Source: JBAYGJ01 sp041649335 (GTDB lineage Bacteria; Patescibacteriota; Patescibacteriia; UBA10025; JAHIVO01). From it: a DNA stretch of 52,581 bases. This document shows positions 32,572-41,793 of the stretch, one piece after another. The stretch's first letter is position 1; each line of letters opens with the position of its first letter. Made by a program: the position numbers and the translations under genes. The stretch spans positions 1 to 52,581 of the forward strand of contig JBAZNF010000006.1 of the NCBI GenBank assembly GCA_041649335.1, written 5' to 3'. Below the pieces are notes generated by a model. The model did no database searches and was not told the origin of the DNA. It was given only the letters and a program-made list of their open reading frames with translations.

Positions 32572-34038
32572 GTGGAAGCGATTCAGAACCTAGAGGACGT
32601 GCAGGCGCACCCGGTATTGGGAATTTTCAAGTCGATCACGGCCATTCCGCATCCTTCCGGCCAGGAAACGGCGTTGGGGGATTGGGTGATCCGGTACGCG
32701 TTGGAGCGCGGCTGGCTGGCGTCACGCGATCAGGCCGGCAACGTGCTGGTCACCGTTCCGGCCACGTCTGGCCTTGAGTCCAGGCTGCCCATCTGTTTCC
32801 AGGCACATCTGGACATGGTCTGCCTGGACGGACAGGGCAATGCCTACGGAGCCGAACGGTATCCGCTTGAGTTGCGGCTGGATGGCGACTGGCTGTCGGC
32901 GACCGGTACTACGCTTGGCGCTGATAACGGGATTGGTGTAGCACTGGCACTGGCACTGGCTGACGACGCGGAGCATGGGCCGCTGGAACTTCTGTTCACG
33001 GTCGAGGAGGAGACCGGATTGAACGGGGCCGCCGGACTGGATATGGCGCTCAAGTCCAAAATTCTCCTGAACCTGGATTCTGAGGACTGGGGCATGCTGT
33101 TCATCGGATGTGCCGGCGGTACCGGCGCGACCATCACGGCGCCGTGTGATTTCGCCATGGCAGATCCGCCTCATCCGGCCTGGCTGCTGACCGTTGACGG
33201 TTTACAGGGAGGGCACTCCGGCCTGGAAATCAACAAGGGCCGGGTCAACGCGGTCGGGCTGCTAGCCGGAGTGCTGGATGAGATGAATACCGGCCGGTTG
33301 ATCAGGCTGGTCAGTCTGACCGGCGGCAGCCGCAGTAACGCCATTCCCGCCAGTGCGCAGGCGGTGTTCACCTGCGACCTGGATGATGGTGACGTGCAGG
33401 CGAATTTCGAGGAAGCCGCATCTGCATTACGGTCGGCGGCTGAGGTAACTGAGCCCGGGGTACGGATAACGCTGGTCCGGACTGATCCAGCAGGCTGGAT
33501 GACGGATGCCGCCGTTACCGACACCCTGCTCGGGTTGATTCTTGATCTGCCCAACGGCGTCATATCCATGTCGCCGGTGCCGGAGATTCCGCAGACCTCC
33601 ATCAACCTGGGAGTGGCCCGTCTTGATCAGAAAAGCGGGGAGCTGTCCCTGGTACTGATGGCCCGATCGTCCGCTGATGACGAACTCGTGGATCTGGAAG
33701 AACAGGTCAGCGACGCGTGCCGTAAGCATGATGAAAATCCTAGTCCGGTCACGGTCACGTTCAGCGACGGCTATCCTGGCTGGGAGCCATTGCCCGACTC
33801 GCCGTTGGTCCAGAAAGTTGCCAGCCTGTGGCAACAGCGTTTTTCCGTCCCGCTGACGGTGACTGCCGTCCACGCCGGACTGGAGTGCGGCCTGCTACGG
33901 GCCAAGTTCCCCGACATGGAGATGGTTTCGCTCGGTCCTGACATCCGCGGCGCGCACAGCGCCCAGGAGCGGGTCAATATCCCTTCAGTCAACGACTGCT
34001 ATGTGTTTCTCAGGCAGTTGGTGTTGAACCTCGCCTGA
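32572..34038 (+). CDS. pepD: Aminoacyl-histidine dipeptidase (peptidase M20C, PepD)
   Basis: This 488-residue cytoplasmic dipeptidase hydrolyses Xaa-His and related dipeptides with two metal ions. Metal and catalytic motifs are in order: QAHLDMVC (His near residue 83), LGADNGIGVA, and VEEETGLNGA with the catalytic Glu. The C-terminal VTAVHAGLECGLL has the last His ligand. The start is GTG 32572 with AGGAG at 32561-32565; there is an ATG at 32566 in another frame. Length matches E. coli PepD (485). Confidence 0.94.
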   Translation: MEAIQNLEDVQAHPVLGIFKSITAIPHPSGQETALGDWVIRYALERGWLASRDQAGNVLVTVPATSGLESRLPICFQAHLDMVCLDGQGNAYGAERYPLELRLDGDWLSATGTTLGADNGIGVALALALADDAEHGPLELLFTVEEETGLNGAAGLDMALKSKILLNLDSEDWGMLFIGCAGGTGATITAPCDFAMADPPHPAWLLTVDGLQGGHSGLEINKGRVNAVGLLAGVLDEMNTGRLIRLVSLTGGSRSNAIPASAQAVFTCDLDDGDVQANFEEAASALRSAAEVTEPGVRITLVRTDPAGWMTDAAVTDTLLGLILDLPNGVISMSPVPEIPQTSINLGVARLDQKSGELSLVLMARSSADDELVDLEEQVSDACRKHDENPSPVTVTFSDGYPGWEPLPDSPLVQKVASLWQQRFSVPLTVTAVHAGLECGLLRAKFPDMEMVSLGPDIRGAHSAQERVNIPSVNDCYVFLRQLVLNLA

Positions 34039-34070
34039 CCTCTGGCAGATATTCGGTAGGAATGTAGTAC

Positions 34071-34096
34071 AAGGCTCGTGAATGCACGGGCCTTTT
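34071..34096 (+). terminator. Terminator of pepD
   Basis: AAGGCTCGTG (34071-34080) pairs with CACGGGCCTT (34085-34094, one G-T pair), followed by TT and AT-rich sequence. Confidence 0.7.
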
Positions 34097-34116
34097 ATAT
34101 TTGTTATACTGTCTGT

Positions 34117-34720
34117 ATGTACACTGCGCTATTATTCGATTGGGGAGGGATATTCACCAGCCAGGCCGATTTGCGTGAGTTTTGCCGTCAGTATTCCACT
34201 CGGAACGGTTTCGATTTCAACATATTCAACAATAAAATGAGAGAACTGTGGGACGCGGCTCGGGTAAACCTAATCGATTCCCGGCTTTTTTGGACCGAAT
34301 TGTCGGTTATTGCGGGCGTCACGCCAGACCAATTGCATGCTGACCTGGATACGTTTTCAGGCTTTGAGCCTGACGTGATGGATTTTTGTCCTACGACAAT
34401 TGAAGGGACGATACAAATTGGCCATTGTGTCCAATCAGATTGAATCCTGGATGGAGCCCCAGCTGGAACAGCACCGGGTGCGGGACGCTTTTGATGCAGT
34501 CATAACGTCATATGGCAGCCGAGCCGCCAAGCCGGATAAAAAAATATATCTCGACGCGTGTACGGCCCTGCAGGCATCCCCATCAGAATGCGTATATATT
34601 GACGACTTGGAAAAAAATATCCCTACGGCAGAAGCGCTTGGCATGAGAACTGTACTTTACCGGACGCTGCCGCAACTGAAAAAAGATATAGCCGGTATAC
34701 TGGGCACGCCATTCAATTAA
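34117..34720 (+). pseudogene. HAD-superfamily hydrolase split by a +1 frameshift
   Basis: The first frame starts at ATG 34117 (MYTALLFDWGGIF) and holds HAD motif I. It leaves the family pattern after VMDF at a run of five T (34383-34387). Removing one T joins it to the second frame, FVLRQLKGRYKLAIVSNQ, with motif II (VSN), motif III Lys (AAKPDKK) and motif IV (YIDDLEKN). The joined protein would have about 200 residues, a full HAD phosphatase-like enzyme. A TATACT ends six bases before ATG, so the mRNA would be leaderless. It could be a recent mutation, a sequencing error in the homopolymer, or a programmed shift. Confidence 0.8.
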
Positions 34721-34792
34721 TACTGCCGGCACGGTCAGTAAGCTCATAGGCAATTGTTTGATTTTTTTCTGAAATTAGGGCAAAATATCAAT

Positions 34793-36142
34793 ATGAAGAA
34801 TATACTATTATCCATCGGAATTGCCGCAGTTATTGGCGGATTATTTTTTTTGCTTCCGGCGCCGGCGCTGGGCGACATCAGCGACTGCGCGCCGGGATAC
34901 GAATTCCGGCCGTCCAGCGGCGTGGGATGCGTGCAGATCAATTGCGCGTCGGTTCCTGATGCGCACTATTCGTATACCAGCCGTTGTATCTGCGGTTCGG
35001 CCGGCAGCATCAATGAGGATCCCTCCGACCCGAACAAGGGCTGCTACTATGGCAATGAACATACATCCTGCCCCGGCTGTTTGTATGCCTGCGTCCACAC
35101 CGATGAACCATGCCCTGCTGATGCGTCCGTTCCCGTCACTGCCGATATTTCCAACGACGTCAATACATCAGCAATAAATATAGAGACTGTCACTGCCGAC
35201 GCAAATGCTTCAATAGATATTCCTGATACCAATGTAAATCAGCCGGCGAACGATAATGCCAACACGACCATTGACACCGCGGCTGCGCCGGCACTGACCA
35301 CGACGGCTGCTGCCGGCCGGACATGTACGGATGAGTGCGCCAAGTTTTTACGCGGACGGAAAAACGCCGAGGTGGTCACCGCCACTGGCGAGTATCCCGA
35401 CTGCCAGTGCCAGATAGACGTGCGGGACACCAACGGCATGCTGACCCAAACCGTTTCCGTTGCCGGTCCGCTGGAAACTACGTACACGTATGATCCGGCC
35501 TCCGGGATGCTTATTAAAAAAGACCAAATTAACCGCAAGGACGAAGTGGAGAAAATCCGCCAGCGTCTGGGGTACAAATATACTGAAGCACAGATTGACG
35601 AGCTCCTGGACTCCGGCAAAATTGACCAGTGGTTCCGGGACCAGATCAAGGACATTAAGACATCCACCAGCTACCGCGACCCGCAATTTTGGTGGCAGCA
35701 CATCGTAGCCATCTGGGACCACGGGTTCAACGGCAACAGCGCCGATTTTGTGGACACCTACCAGTTCGGCCGGTGCGGGGACTCTATGCAGTGGCTGGAA
35801 CGCGACCTGTCCAACCGGCTGCACCTGGGGGACAATCCGGACGAGCCGGGCCAGAAGCATGAGGCCATGCTTTCCATTACCGGAGAGAAATTCAGCAACC
35901 TGCTGAACCACACGTCGCTGCTAATCCGTCCGGCCGGCATCGCGAACAGCGAGTGGGAGGATATCGTTAAGGAGCTGAAACAGCTGTCCGGGGGCGCCAA
36001 GGACAACCCGGGTATCCAGCCGGGCAATCTGCAGAATGTCGACCCCCGCCTGCTGGACGCCAAGGTGCTGGACCCGTACAAGAAACAGATCACCACAGTC
36101 CGGGAATTCATCAAAGGCTGGTCATATATCAGGATCAGTTAA
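34793..36142 (+). CDS. Secreted protein with a conserved Cys and His domain, possible cysteine peptidase fold
   Basis: From ATG 34793 the protein has 449 residues: a signal peptide (MKNILLSIGIAAVIGGLFFL, cleavage probably after APALG), a Cys-rich segment of about 90 residues, a Thr/Asp/Asn linker, a YD-like stretch (TYTYDPASGMLIKKDQINRK), and a C-terminal domain. The last contains FGRCGDSMQWL with Cys328 and LLNHTSLLIRP with His373, an arrangement like the Cys-His pair of NlpC/P60, CHAP or transglutaminase-like enzymes. The catalytic reading is an inference. It is followed after three bases by another membrane-anchored gene. Confidence 0.6.
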   Translation: MKNILLSIGIAAVIGGLFFLLPAPALGDISDCAPGYEFRPSSGVGCVQINCASVPDAHYSYTSRCICGSAGSINEDPSDPNKGCYYGNEHTSCPGCLYACVHTDEPCPADASVPVTADISNDVNTSAINIETVTADANASIDIPDTNVNQPANDNANTTIDTAAAPALTTTAAAGRTCTDECAKFLRGRKNAEVVTATGEYPDCQCQIDVRDTNGMLTQTVSVAGPLETTYTYDPASGMLIKKDQINRKDEVEKIRQRLGYKYTEAQIDELLDSGKIDQWFRDQIKDIKTSTSYRDPQFWWQHIVAIWDHGFNGNSADFVDTYQFGRCGDSMQWLERDLSNRLHLGDNPDEPGQKHEAMLSITGEKFSNLLNHTSLLIRPAGIANSEWEDIVKELKQLSGGAKDNPGIQPGNLQNVDPRLLDAKVLDPYKKQITTVREFIKGWSYIRIS

Positions 36143-36145
36143 CTT

Positions 36146-36643
36146 ATGAAGAAAAAAAGCATCATTATTATCAGCAGTGTAGCGGGGATCGTCATTCTGT
36201 TAGTCGTGGCGGTATTTGTTTCTAACCATGTGCCGGCAGAAATTTACGCAGTCGATGCCATAGACGGCCAGGGCCAGTGGGGATCCATCAGCGGCGACGT
36301 CAGTTATCCGAGCGAAATGCTGCCGTTCATGGGCGTGTGCGCCGAGTCGGTCCAGGGCGGGAACATGTTCTGTACGTACGAGCTGGTATACAATCCTGAT
36401 TCGCTCAGCGGGTACGGGTACGAGCTGTCGGTCCCGCCTGATTCGTACCGCGTGTTTGCCCATGCGGTCAGTGAGGGTAATGAGCGAGTCGGCTATACCG
36501 GCACGGAGTACCAAGCGTATTATTCCGATTTCGTCACTTGCGGACTGGATTTCAATTGTTCGTCCCATACGCCCATCGCCGTTGAGATCAGCCGCAACCA
36601 GCACCTTCAGGACATCGACCCGACGGACTGGTACGCGATATAA
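36146..36643 (+). CDS. Membrane-anchored extracytoplasmic protein, hypothetical
   Basis: The 165-residue protein has an N-terminal helix (residues about 5-26), then a beta-sandwich-like part (ISGDVSYPSEMLPFMGVCAE, YELSVPPDSYRVFAHAV) resembling carboxypeptidase-regulatory-like folds, with four Cys. It starts three bases after the 34793 gene stops, so both are co-transcribed and may act together outside the cell. Confidence 0.6.
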   Translation: MKKKSIIIISSVAGIVILLVVAVFVSNHVPAEIYAVDAIDGQGQWGSISGDVSYPSEMLPFMGVCAESVQGGNMFCTYELVYNPDSLSGYGYELSVPPDSYRVFAHAVSEGNERVGYTGTEYQAYYSDFVTCGLDFNCSSHTPIAVEISRNQHLQDIDPTDWYAI

Positions 36644-36743
36644 TTTATTGGCACATAAACACGCTCACCTTTTGATAAAAGGCTGGTGATTTTAATAGTA
36701 CACATATGGTATACTTTAAGTATTAACCGCCCATTTTTTGCCT

Positions 36744-37724
36744 ATGAATCAACAATTACAGGATTGGGTAACGCAAGCTCATGCTGCCGGAATGACTGAC
36801 CAGCAGATTTGGGATGCGCTTCAGGGTCAGGGATGGCTTGAGAATGATGTCCGGCAGGCCATCAGGATAGCTGGCAATCAGTTGCCGCCGATAACGGCCG
36901 CGGATATCCGGTTGCCCGGCATCGGCAGCCAGTCCGGGAAGCGACAGTCATGGAAGTACGTCGTCGGCGTAATCGCTGTCTTGGTTATCGCCGGAATCGT
37001 GGCAGGAGGAATTTTCTTATTGCGCGCCAAAAAAAGTTATAATTCCATGCAGTCTCTTGGCCTGACTACACCGCAGATCGGGCTGTCCCAGTCTCAGGAC
37101 ATGATTGATAATGCGGTCCAGGATTACTATCGCCTGCATGACGTTTTTCCAGATAGCCTAACGGAGGTCGAGGAATATTATCAGGGATACTACGATCGTG
37201 AAAACAAGCTGTACGGCCAACGTTCGTGGTCGCTGGCGCCCCTGTCCGCATTTGAATACAACGTCGTCGGTGAGGATAAAAAAGATTACCGGCTGTGCAT
37301 CCCGCAGGACGTTGCTTTTAAACAAACGGAACCTGGGAAAGAATGCCATTCGCGTGAATTCCTGAGTGGGATTTGGAAAAATGACACACCCCAGCATCGC
37401 GATGCGTTCCGTTCGACTATGAGTGTCCACATTATGTCCAATTTGAATACCCGATATTACCAGGCGCATGGGCAATACCCGGACACGTTGCTCGACTCTC
37501 TCTATGTGGTCAACCCATCAACATGCCTCGAGGCCGGGTGTATTAACGTCGGATATTTGGAGTTTGAAGATCCTTCAACTCTGTTGCAGTACGAATATAG
37601 CCCAAGTGACAATCGGCAATCATATCAGTTGTGTGTGACTTATGAGGCTACGATTTATGGGATAGGATACCAGTGTGATAAGTCAGCCGCAGGCAAACGG
37701 GTGTATGGCGTTCCGTCATCATAA
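36744..37724 (+). CDS. Single-helix membrane protein with UBA-like N-terminal motif
   Basis: From ATG 36744 (a TTG lies two codons earlier) the 326-residue protein starts with a short helical motif, LQDWVTQAHAAGMTDQQIWD, ending GWLENDV, which recurs at the N-terminus of many CPR membrane proteins. One membrane helix follows at about residues 72-94. The outer part resembles pilin-like or substrate-type domains, with DNAVQDYYRLHDVFPDSLTE and RYYQAHGQYPDTLLDSLYVV as two related repeats, and paired cysteines. Function unknown. A TATACT box is present about 35 bases before the start. Confidence 0.6.
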   Translation: MNQQLQDWVTQAHAAGMTDQQIWDALQGQGWLENDVRQAIRIAGNQLPPITAADIRLPGIGSQSGKRQSWKYVVGVIAVLVIAGIVAGGIFLLRAKKSYNSMQSLGLTTPQIGLSQSQDMIDNAVQDYYRLHDVFPDSLTEVEEYYQGYYDRENKLYGQRSWSLAPLSAFEYNVVGEDKKDYRLCIPQDVAFKQTEPGKECHSREFLSGIWKNDTPQHRDAFRSTMSVHIMSNLNTRYYQAHGQYPDTLLDSLYVVNPSTCLEAGCINVGYLEFEDPSTLLQYEYSPSDNRQSYQLCVTYEATIYGIGYQCDKSAAGKRVYGVPSS

Positions 37725-37733
37725 CCTACAACT

Positions 37734-38234
37734 ATGCAAGTCCCCATCAGAAAACCCGGCCAATACACCCATTACCAGCCCGATCGCCACGTAACCGGGG
37801 CAAAGCTAGCTGAATTTAAGGACGAATTGGCCCGTCTTAAAAAGACGGCGCGTCCACACCTGGCCAGTGAGGTCAAGCGTCTGGCTGAACTCGGCGACTT
37901 TTCCGAAAACGCCGAATACCAGATTGCCAAGGGCAAACTGCGCGGCATGAACGAACGGATCCAGGAACTGGAAGACGCGATAAAAAAGGCCATCGTCATC
38001 GAACCCGCCACCCATTCGGGCAGCGTTGCTATCGGCAACCGCGTCATCCTGGAGATGGATGGCGAGCAAAAAAATTATTTACTGCTCGGTTCGGCCGAGT
38101 CTGATCCGGAAAAAGGGGTCATTTCACACACGTCGCCGATCGGTGGCTCGCTGATCGGGAAAAAGGCAGGGGATACGTTCACGGTCAAATTGGCGAAAAA
38201 AGAAATCGCCTGCAGGGTGCTAAAGATTGAATAA
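37734..38234 (+). CDS. greA: Transcription elongation factor GreA
   Basis: GreA rescues backtracked RNA polymerase by stimulating transcript cleavage. The 166-residue protein has the N-terminal coiled coil with the acidic tip in LAELGDFSENAEYQ (Asp and Glu) and the C-terminal FKBP-like domain with ISHTSPIGGSLIGKKAGDT. The N-terminus is about ten residues longer than usual (MQVPIRKPGQYTHYQPDRHV). It lies nine bases after the previous gene. Confidence 0.95.
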   Translation: MQVPIRKPGQYTHYQPDRHVTGAKLAEFKDELARLKKTARPHLASEVKRLAELGDFSENAEYQIAKGKLRGMNERIQELEDAIKKAIVIEPATHSGSVAIGNRVILEMDGEQKNYLLLGSAESDPEKGVISHTSPIGGSLIGKKAGDTFTVKLAKKEIACRVLKIE

Positions 38235-38349
38235 AATACCTGTCGCCACGGGTCCAGGAGCCGAGGCTGCATTTTTTTGTTTTTACGCGTAACGTGATAC
38301 AATAGGTTCACTAAATAATTGGTAATAATAAAAATCCTCCAAACTGTAT

Positions 38350-39822
38350 ATGCCAAATGATTCCGTAGTCCTCAGTTTCTCTGATGTCACTTTCGCCTAC
38401 GAGCACGGCAAGAAACTGCTCGATGAGGCGAATTTTTCCGTCCGTGCCGGCAGCCGCATAACGCTGATGGGCCAAAACGGGGCAGGGAAGAGTTCAATAT
38501 TCAAGCTGATCACCGGTGAACTGAAACCGACCGGGGGACGCGTGTCCCGCACGCCGCCGGACGCCAGCGTGGCCGTCGCCCGCCAGGTCATGCCGAAGGA
38601 AGCCCTTGGCCTGACCGTGAAGGAATATTTTGCCACCGCCTTTTCCGCGGTCCAGTACAGCCTTGATAAAATGATCCAGGAAGTTTTCGATATCGTCCAT
38701 CTTTCACTGCCGCTGGACCGGATGGTCAGGCAATTGTCCGGCGGCCAGCAGGCGCGCCTGCTGTTGGCGCACGCCTTGATCCAGAATCCCGATATCCTCC
38801 TGCTGGACGAACCGACCAATAACCTTGACCAGTACGGCATAGACCACCTCACCGAGTTTCTGGTGATGTACGATAAAACCTGCCTGGTCATATCCCATGA
38901 TGCGGATTTCCTCAATGCCTTTTCCGACGGGGTGCTGTATTTGGACGTGCACACCCAGCACGTCGAGCAGTACACCGGCAATTACACGGACGTCGTCGAA
39001 GAAATTTCCAAACGGATCGAACGGGAAAATTTACAGAACGCCCGGATGCAGCGGCAGATCAGGGAAAAACGCACGCAGGCAGAAGTGTTCGCGCACAAGG
39101 GCGGTAAATTGCGCGGCGTGGCCAAGCGGATGCGCGAAGCGGCTGAGGAGGCGGAGGAAAATATCGTCAGCGTCCGGCAGGAAGACAAGACGATCAGGAA
39201 TTTCAACATCCCGTGCCAGGAATTCAGCCCGCATTTCAACGGCATCATTGTTCAGCTGCATACGGCGACGGTTGTCCGTAAGCACAAATCAGCCGAAAAG
39301 AAACTTGATCTGACTGTACGAAAGGGGGATCATATCGTCATTGCCGGGCCTAATGGTATCGGTAAAAGTACTCTGCTGGCAAAAATCGCCGGCGGGACGT
39401 CGGCGCAGGCTACGGTCGCCATAGAAGCAGGTATCGGTTATTACCAGCAGGACTTCGGCAATTTGGATGGCAACCAGATTGCGTATGACGCCCTGCGGGC
39501 CGCTATGCCGGGACATGACGAACATCTGCTGCGGTCAACGGCCGCCGGTTTCCTGTTGGATGGCAGTGTATTGGCAAAGCCGATAGTGGCATTGTCAGAA
39601 GGTCAGAAAGGGTTATTATGTTTTTGCCGTTTCGTATTACAAAAACCCGGTCTGCTCATCCTTGATGAGCCGACAAACCACATTAATTTCCGCCATCTGC
39701 CGGTTTTAGCCAAAGCGCTGGATGAGTACCAGGGCGCGCTGATCATGGTGTCGCATATTCCGGAATTTGTCAGCCAGGTCCGCGTCACGGAAGTGGTGGA
39801 TTTGGATCACTTACCAGCATGA
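38350..39822 (+). CDS. ABC-F family ATPase
   Basis: This 490-residue soluble protein has two ABC domains and no membrane part, the ABC-F pattern of ribosome-associated translation factors. Domain 1: Walker A GQNGAGKSS, signature LSGGQQ, Walker B LLLDEPTNNLDQ. A charged linker of about 60 residues follows (residues about 215-275). Domain 2: Walker A GPNGIGKST, an altered signature LSEGQKG, and LILDEPTNHINF. The subfamily cannot be fixed by eye; housekeeping Uup- or YbiT-like roles are more likely than antibiotic resistance. Its stop overlaps the next start (ATGA). Confidence 0.9.
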   Translation: MPNDSVVLSFSDVTFAYEHGKKLLDEANFSVRAGSRITLMGQNGAGKSSIFKLITGELKPTGGRVSRTPPDASVAVARQVMPKEALGLTVKEYFATAFSAVQYSLDKMIQEVFDIVHLSLPLDRMVRQLSGGQQARLLLAHALIQNPDILLLDEPTNNLDQYGIDHLTEFLVMYDKTCLVISHDADFLNAFSDGVLYLDVHTQHVEQYTGNYTDVVEEISKRIERENLQNARMQRQIREKRTQAEVFAHKGGKLRGVAKRMREAAEEAEENIVSVRQEDKTIRNFNIPCQEFSPHFNGIIVQLHTATVVRKHKSAEKKLDLTVRKGDHIVIAGPNGIGKSTLLAKIAGGTSAQATVAIEAGIGYYQQDFGNLDGNQIAYDALRAAMPGHDEHLLRSTAAGFLLDGSVLAKPIVALSEGQKGLLCFCRFVLQKPGLLILDEPTNHINFRHLPVLAKALDEYQGALIMVSHIPEFVSQVRVTEVVDLDHLPA

Positions 39823-41057
39823 ACATGAGATACGACGTCATTGTGATCGGCGGGGGACCGTCAGGCATGATGGCCGCCGGCCGTGCGGCCGAACGCGGCC
39901 GTCGGGTATTGCTGCTGGAAAAAAACAGGAAGCTGGGTATGAAACTGGCCCTGACCGGTAACGGACGCTGCAACGTTACGAATGCGCAGGAAAATCAGCG
40001 ATTACTGCTGGCCGCCTATGGATCCGCGAAGAAATTTTTATTTTCCCCGTTTTCCCAATTCAGCGTGAGGGATACTTTTTCCTTTTTTGCTTCACATGGG
40101 CTGCCGTTGGTGGTCGAGGAGGGCGGCCGCACATTTCCGAAGACTCAAAAATCATCGGATGTTATTAATGTTTTACGGGAATATATGCGCAGCAGCCATG
40201 TTGCTGTCCGTACCCAGGCAACGGTCCAGGGGTTGGAATGCGCTTCTGGAAAAATTCGTGGGGTGCGCGTAGGCGGTACGGTGATAGAAGCGGACGCCGT
40301 CGTGCTGGCAACAGGCGGTACGTCGCATCCGGAGACCGGATCGACCGGTGACGGCTGGCAGTGGCTCGCGGCACTCGGTCACGCCATCCACCAGCCCTCG
40401 CCATCCGTAGTCCCGCTGGCTGTCCGCGACACTTGGGTCAGGTCATTGGCCGGTATCTCGCTCAATGGCGCCAAGATTACATTTTTTTCCCAAGGGCGGC
40501 GGAAATTTTCATTGCACGGAAGAATATTATGCACGCATTTCGGCTTATCAGGACCGCTGATACTGAATGCGGCCAGCCGGGTAGCGGAATTGTTGCGACT
40601 AGGGAACGTCACCGCGGAAATCGACATTTATCCGAATATGGACCTCGGCCACTTGGACAAGCACCTGATGACCGTGTTTGATGATAATAAGAATAAATCA
40701 TTCAGAAATGTAATGAAACTGCTGACGCCGACCGGCACGGCTGACGCGGTCGTGTCGCTCGTACCATCGGCGCTACGGGATAAGGCGATACACAGCATTT
40801 CACGCGAAGAACGGAAAATAGCCGGCCGGCTGCTAAAAACCTTTCCAGTGACAATCTCCGGATTGATGGGGTATGAATGGGCAGTGGTGGCCGACGGGGG
40901 ATTGCCGGTCAATGAGGTGGAGGGGAAGACTATGCGTTCCCGACGCTGTCCTAATCTGTTCGTAACCGGCGATTTACTGCATATTACCCGCCCGTCGGGA
41001 GGATTTTCCCTACAGTTATGCTGGACGACCGGCTACGTAGCCGGTGACCACGCCTGA
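39819..41057 (+). CDS. HI0933/YhiN-type FAD-dependent oxidoreductase
   Basis: The 412-residue flavoprotein begins with an FAD-binding Rossmann motif, YDVIVIGGGPSGMMAAGRAA, followed by KLGMKLALTGNGRCNVTN, the family signature. The C-terminal part, GGLPVNEVEGKTMRSRRCPN and TGDLLHITRPSGGFSLQ, completes the HI0933/YhiN (BaiN-like) pattern. The physiological substrate is unknown. It is translationally coupled to the ABC-F gene by an ATGA overlap. Confidence 0.9.
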   Translation: MNMRYDVIVIGGGPSGMMAAGRAAERGRRVLLLEKNRKLGMKLALTGNGRCNVTNAQENQRLLLAAYGSAKKFLFSPFSQFSVRDTFSFFASHGLPLVVEEGGRTFPKTQKSSDVINVLREYMRSSHVAVRTQATVQGLECASGKIRGVRVGGTVIEADAVVLATGGTSHPETGSTGDGWQWLAALGHAIHQPSPSVVPLAVRDTWVRSLAGISLNGAKITFFSQGRRKFSLHGRILCTHFGLSGPLILNAASRVAELLRLGNVTAEIDIYPNMDLGHLDKHLMTVFDDNKNKSFRNVMKLLTPTGTADAVVSLVPSALRDKAIHSISREERKIAGRLLKTFPVTISGLMGYEWAVVADGGLPVNEVEGKTMRSRRCPNLFVTGDLLHITRPSGGFSLQLCWTTGYVAGDHA

Positions 41058-41140
41058 CAGAGGAGGGACGGTTACCCTTGTAATTATCCGCCAGAAGGCA
41101 TACACTAGAAGCCGCAGCTTTATCTACTATAATATACCGT

Positions 41141-41710
41141 ATGAAAAATTTTAGCAGGGACAGGCGTTCAGGAGGCGGGAACAGAGGCGGTAAGTTTAAC
41201 CGGCGTGACGGCGGACGGCGTGATTTCAGGGGAGATCGCGACGGCAGCCGCTCGACTATGTACCCGGCCACGTGCGCCGAGTGCGGCAACCCGTGCGAAG
41301 TGCCGTTTGAGCCGCGGTCCGGCCGGCCTGTTTTTTGCAATAATTGTTTTGATAAGGGCGGCAACCGTGACCATCGCCGTCCGGATACCGGACGTGACCG
41401 GCAGATGTTTGCGGCCACGTGCGCCGAGTGCGGCAACCCGTGCGAAGTGCCGTTCCGTCCGTCAGCCGGCAAGCCGGTATACTGCAAGGACTGTTTCGGT
41501 AAAAGGGGCAAAGGCCGGCCCCAATCCGCCCAGCCCAGCCACGCGGCACCGGGCGGGCAAAAAGACCTGAGCGGCCAGTTCAAGTCCCTGAACGAAAAAC
41601 TGGACGCCATCTTGCATGTCTTGAAGCAAACGCCGGCGGCTAAGCCAACCCCGGTACCGTCTCCGGCTAAGGTAAAGGTGAAAGCCAAGACGAAGAAAAA
41701 AGCAAAGTAA
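41141..41710 (+). CDS. Double CxxC/CxxC zinc-binding protein
   Basis: The 189-residue protein begins with a Gly/Arg-rich basic region of about 40 residues (RRSGGGNRGGKFNRRDGGRR), suggesting RNA or DNA contact. Two near-identical modules follow: ATCAECGNPCEVPF ... VFCNNCF and ATCAECGNPCEVPF ... VYCKDCF, each a zinc knuckle pair. A helical segment (QFKSLNEKLDAILHVLKQ) and a Lys-rich tail end it. Proteins with this module are typical of CPR genomes and their role is unknown. A TATAAT ends about 9 bases before ATG, so the mRNA is probably leaderless. Confidence 0.8.
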   Translation: MKNFSRDRRSGGGNRGGKFNRRDGGRRDFRGDRDGSRSTMYPATCAECGNPCEVPFEPRSGRPVFCNNCFDKGGNRDHRRPDTGRDRQMFAATCAECGNPCEVPFRPSAGKPVYCKDCFGKRGKGRPQSAQPSHAAPGGQKDLSGQFKSLNEKLDAILHVLKQTPAAKPTPVPSPAKVKVKAKTKKKAK

Positions 41711-41726
41711 TTTCATCAAACCAATC

Positions 41727-41752
41727 AACACCCGCAAGTCGGGTGTTTTTTG
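41727..41752 (+). terminator. Terminator of the CxxC gene
   Basis: AACACCCG (41727-41734) pairs with CGGGTGTT (41740-41747), followed by T6. Confidence 0.85.
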
Positions 41753-41756
41753 GGAA

Positions 41757-41793
41757 TAAAAAAATCGCGTTCCGGTTTTCCCGTAACGCGATT
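41757..41793 (-). terminator. Terminator of the nitronate monooxygenase gene
   Basis: AATCGCGTT (41763-41771) pairs with AACGCGATT (41785-41793); minus-strand T7 follows. The stem touches the stop codon, and the unit faces the neighbouring plus-strand terminator. Confidence 0.85.

Noticed and set aside
38350..39822. ABC-F as an antibiotic-resistance gene
   Set aside because: No resistance subfamily signature or mobile context; housekeeping roles are more likely.
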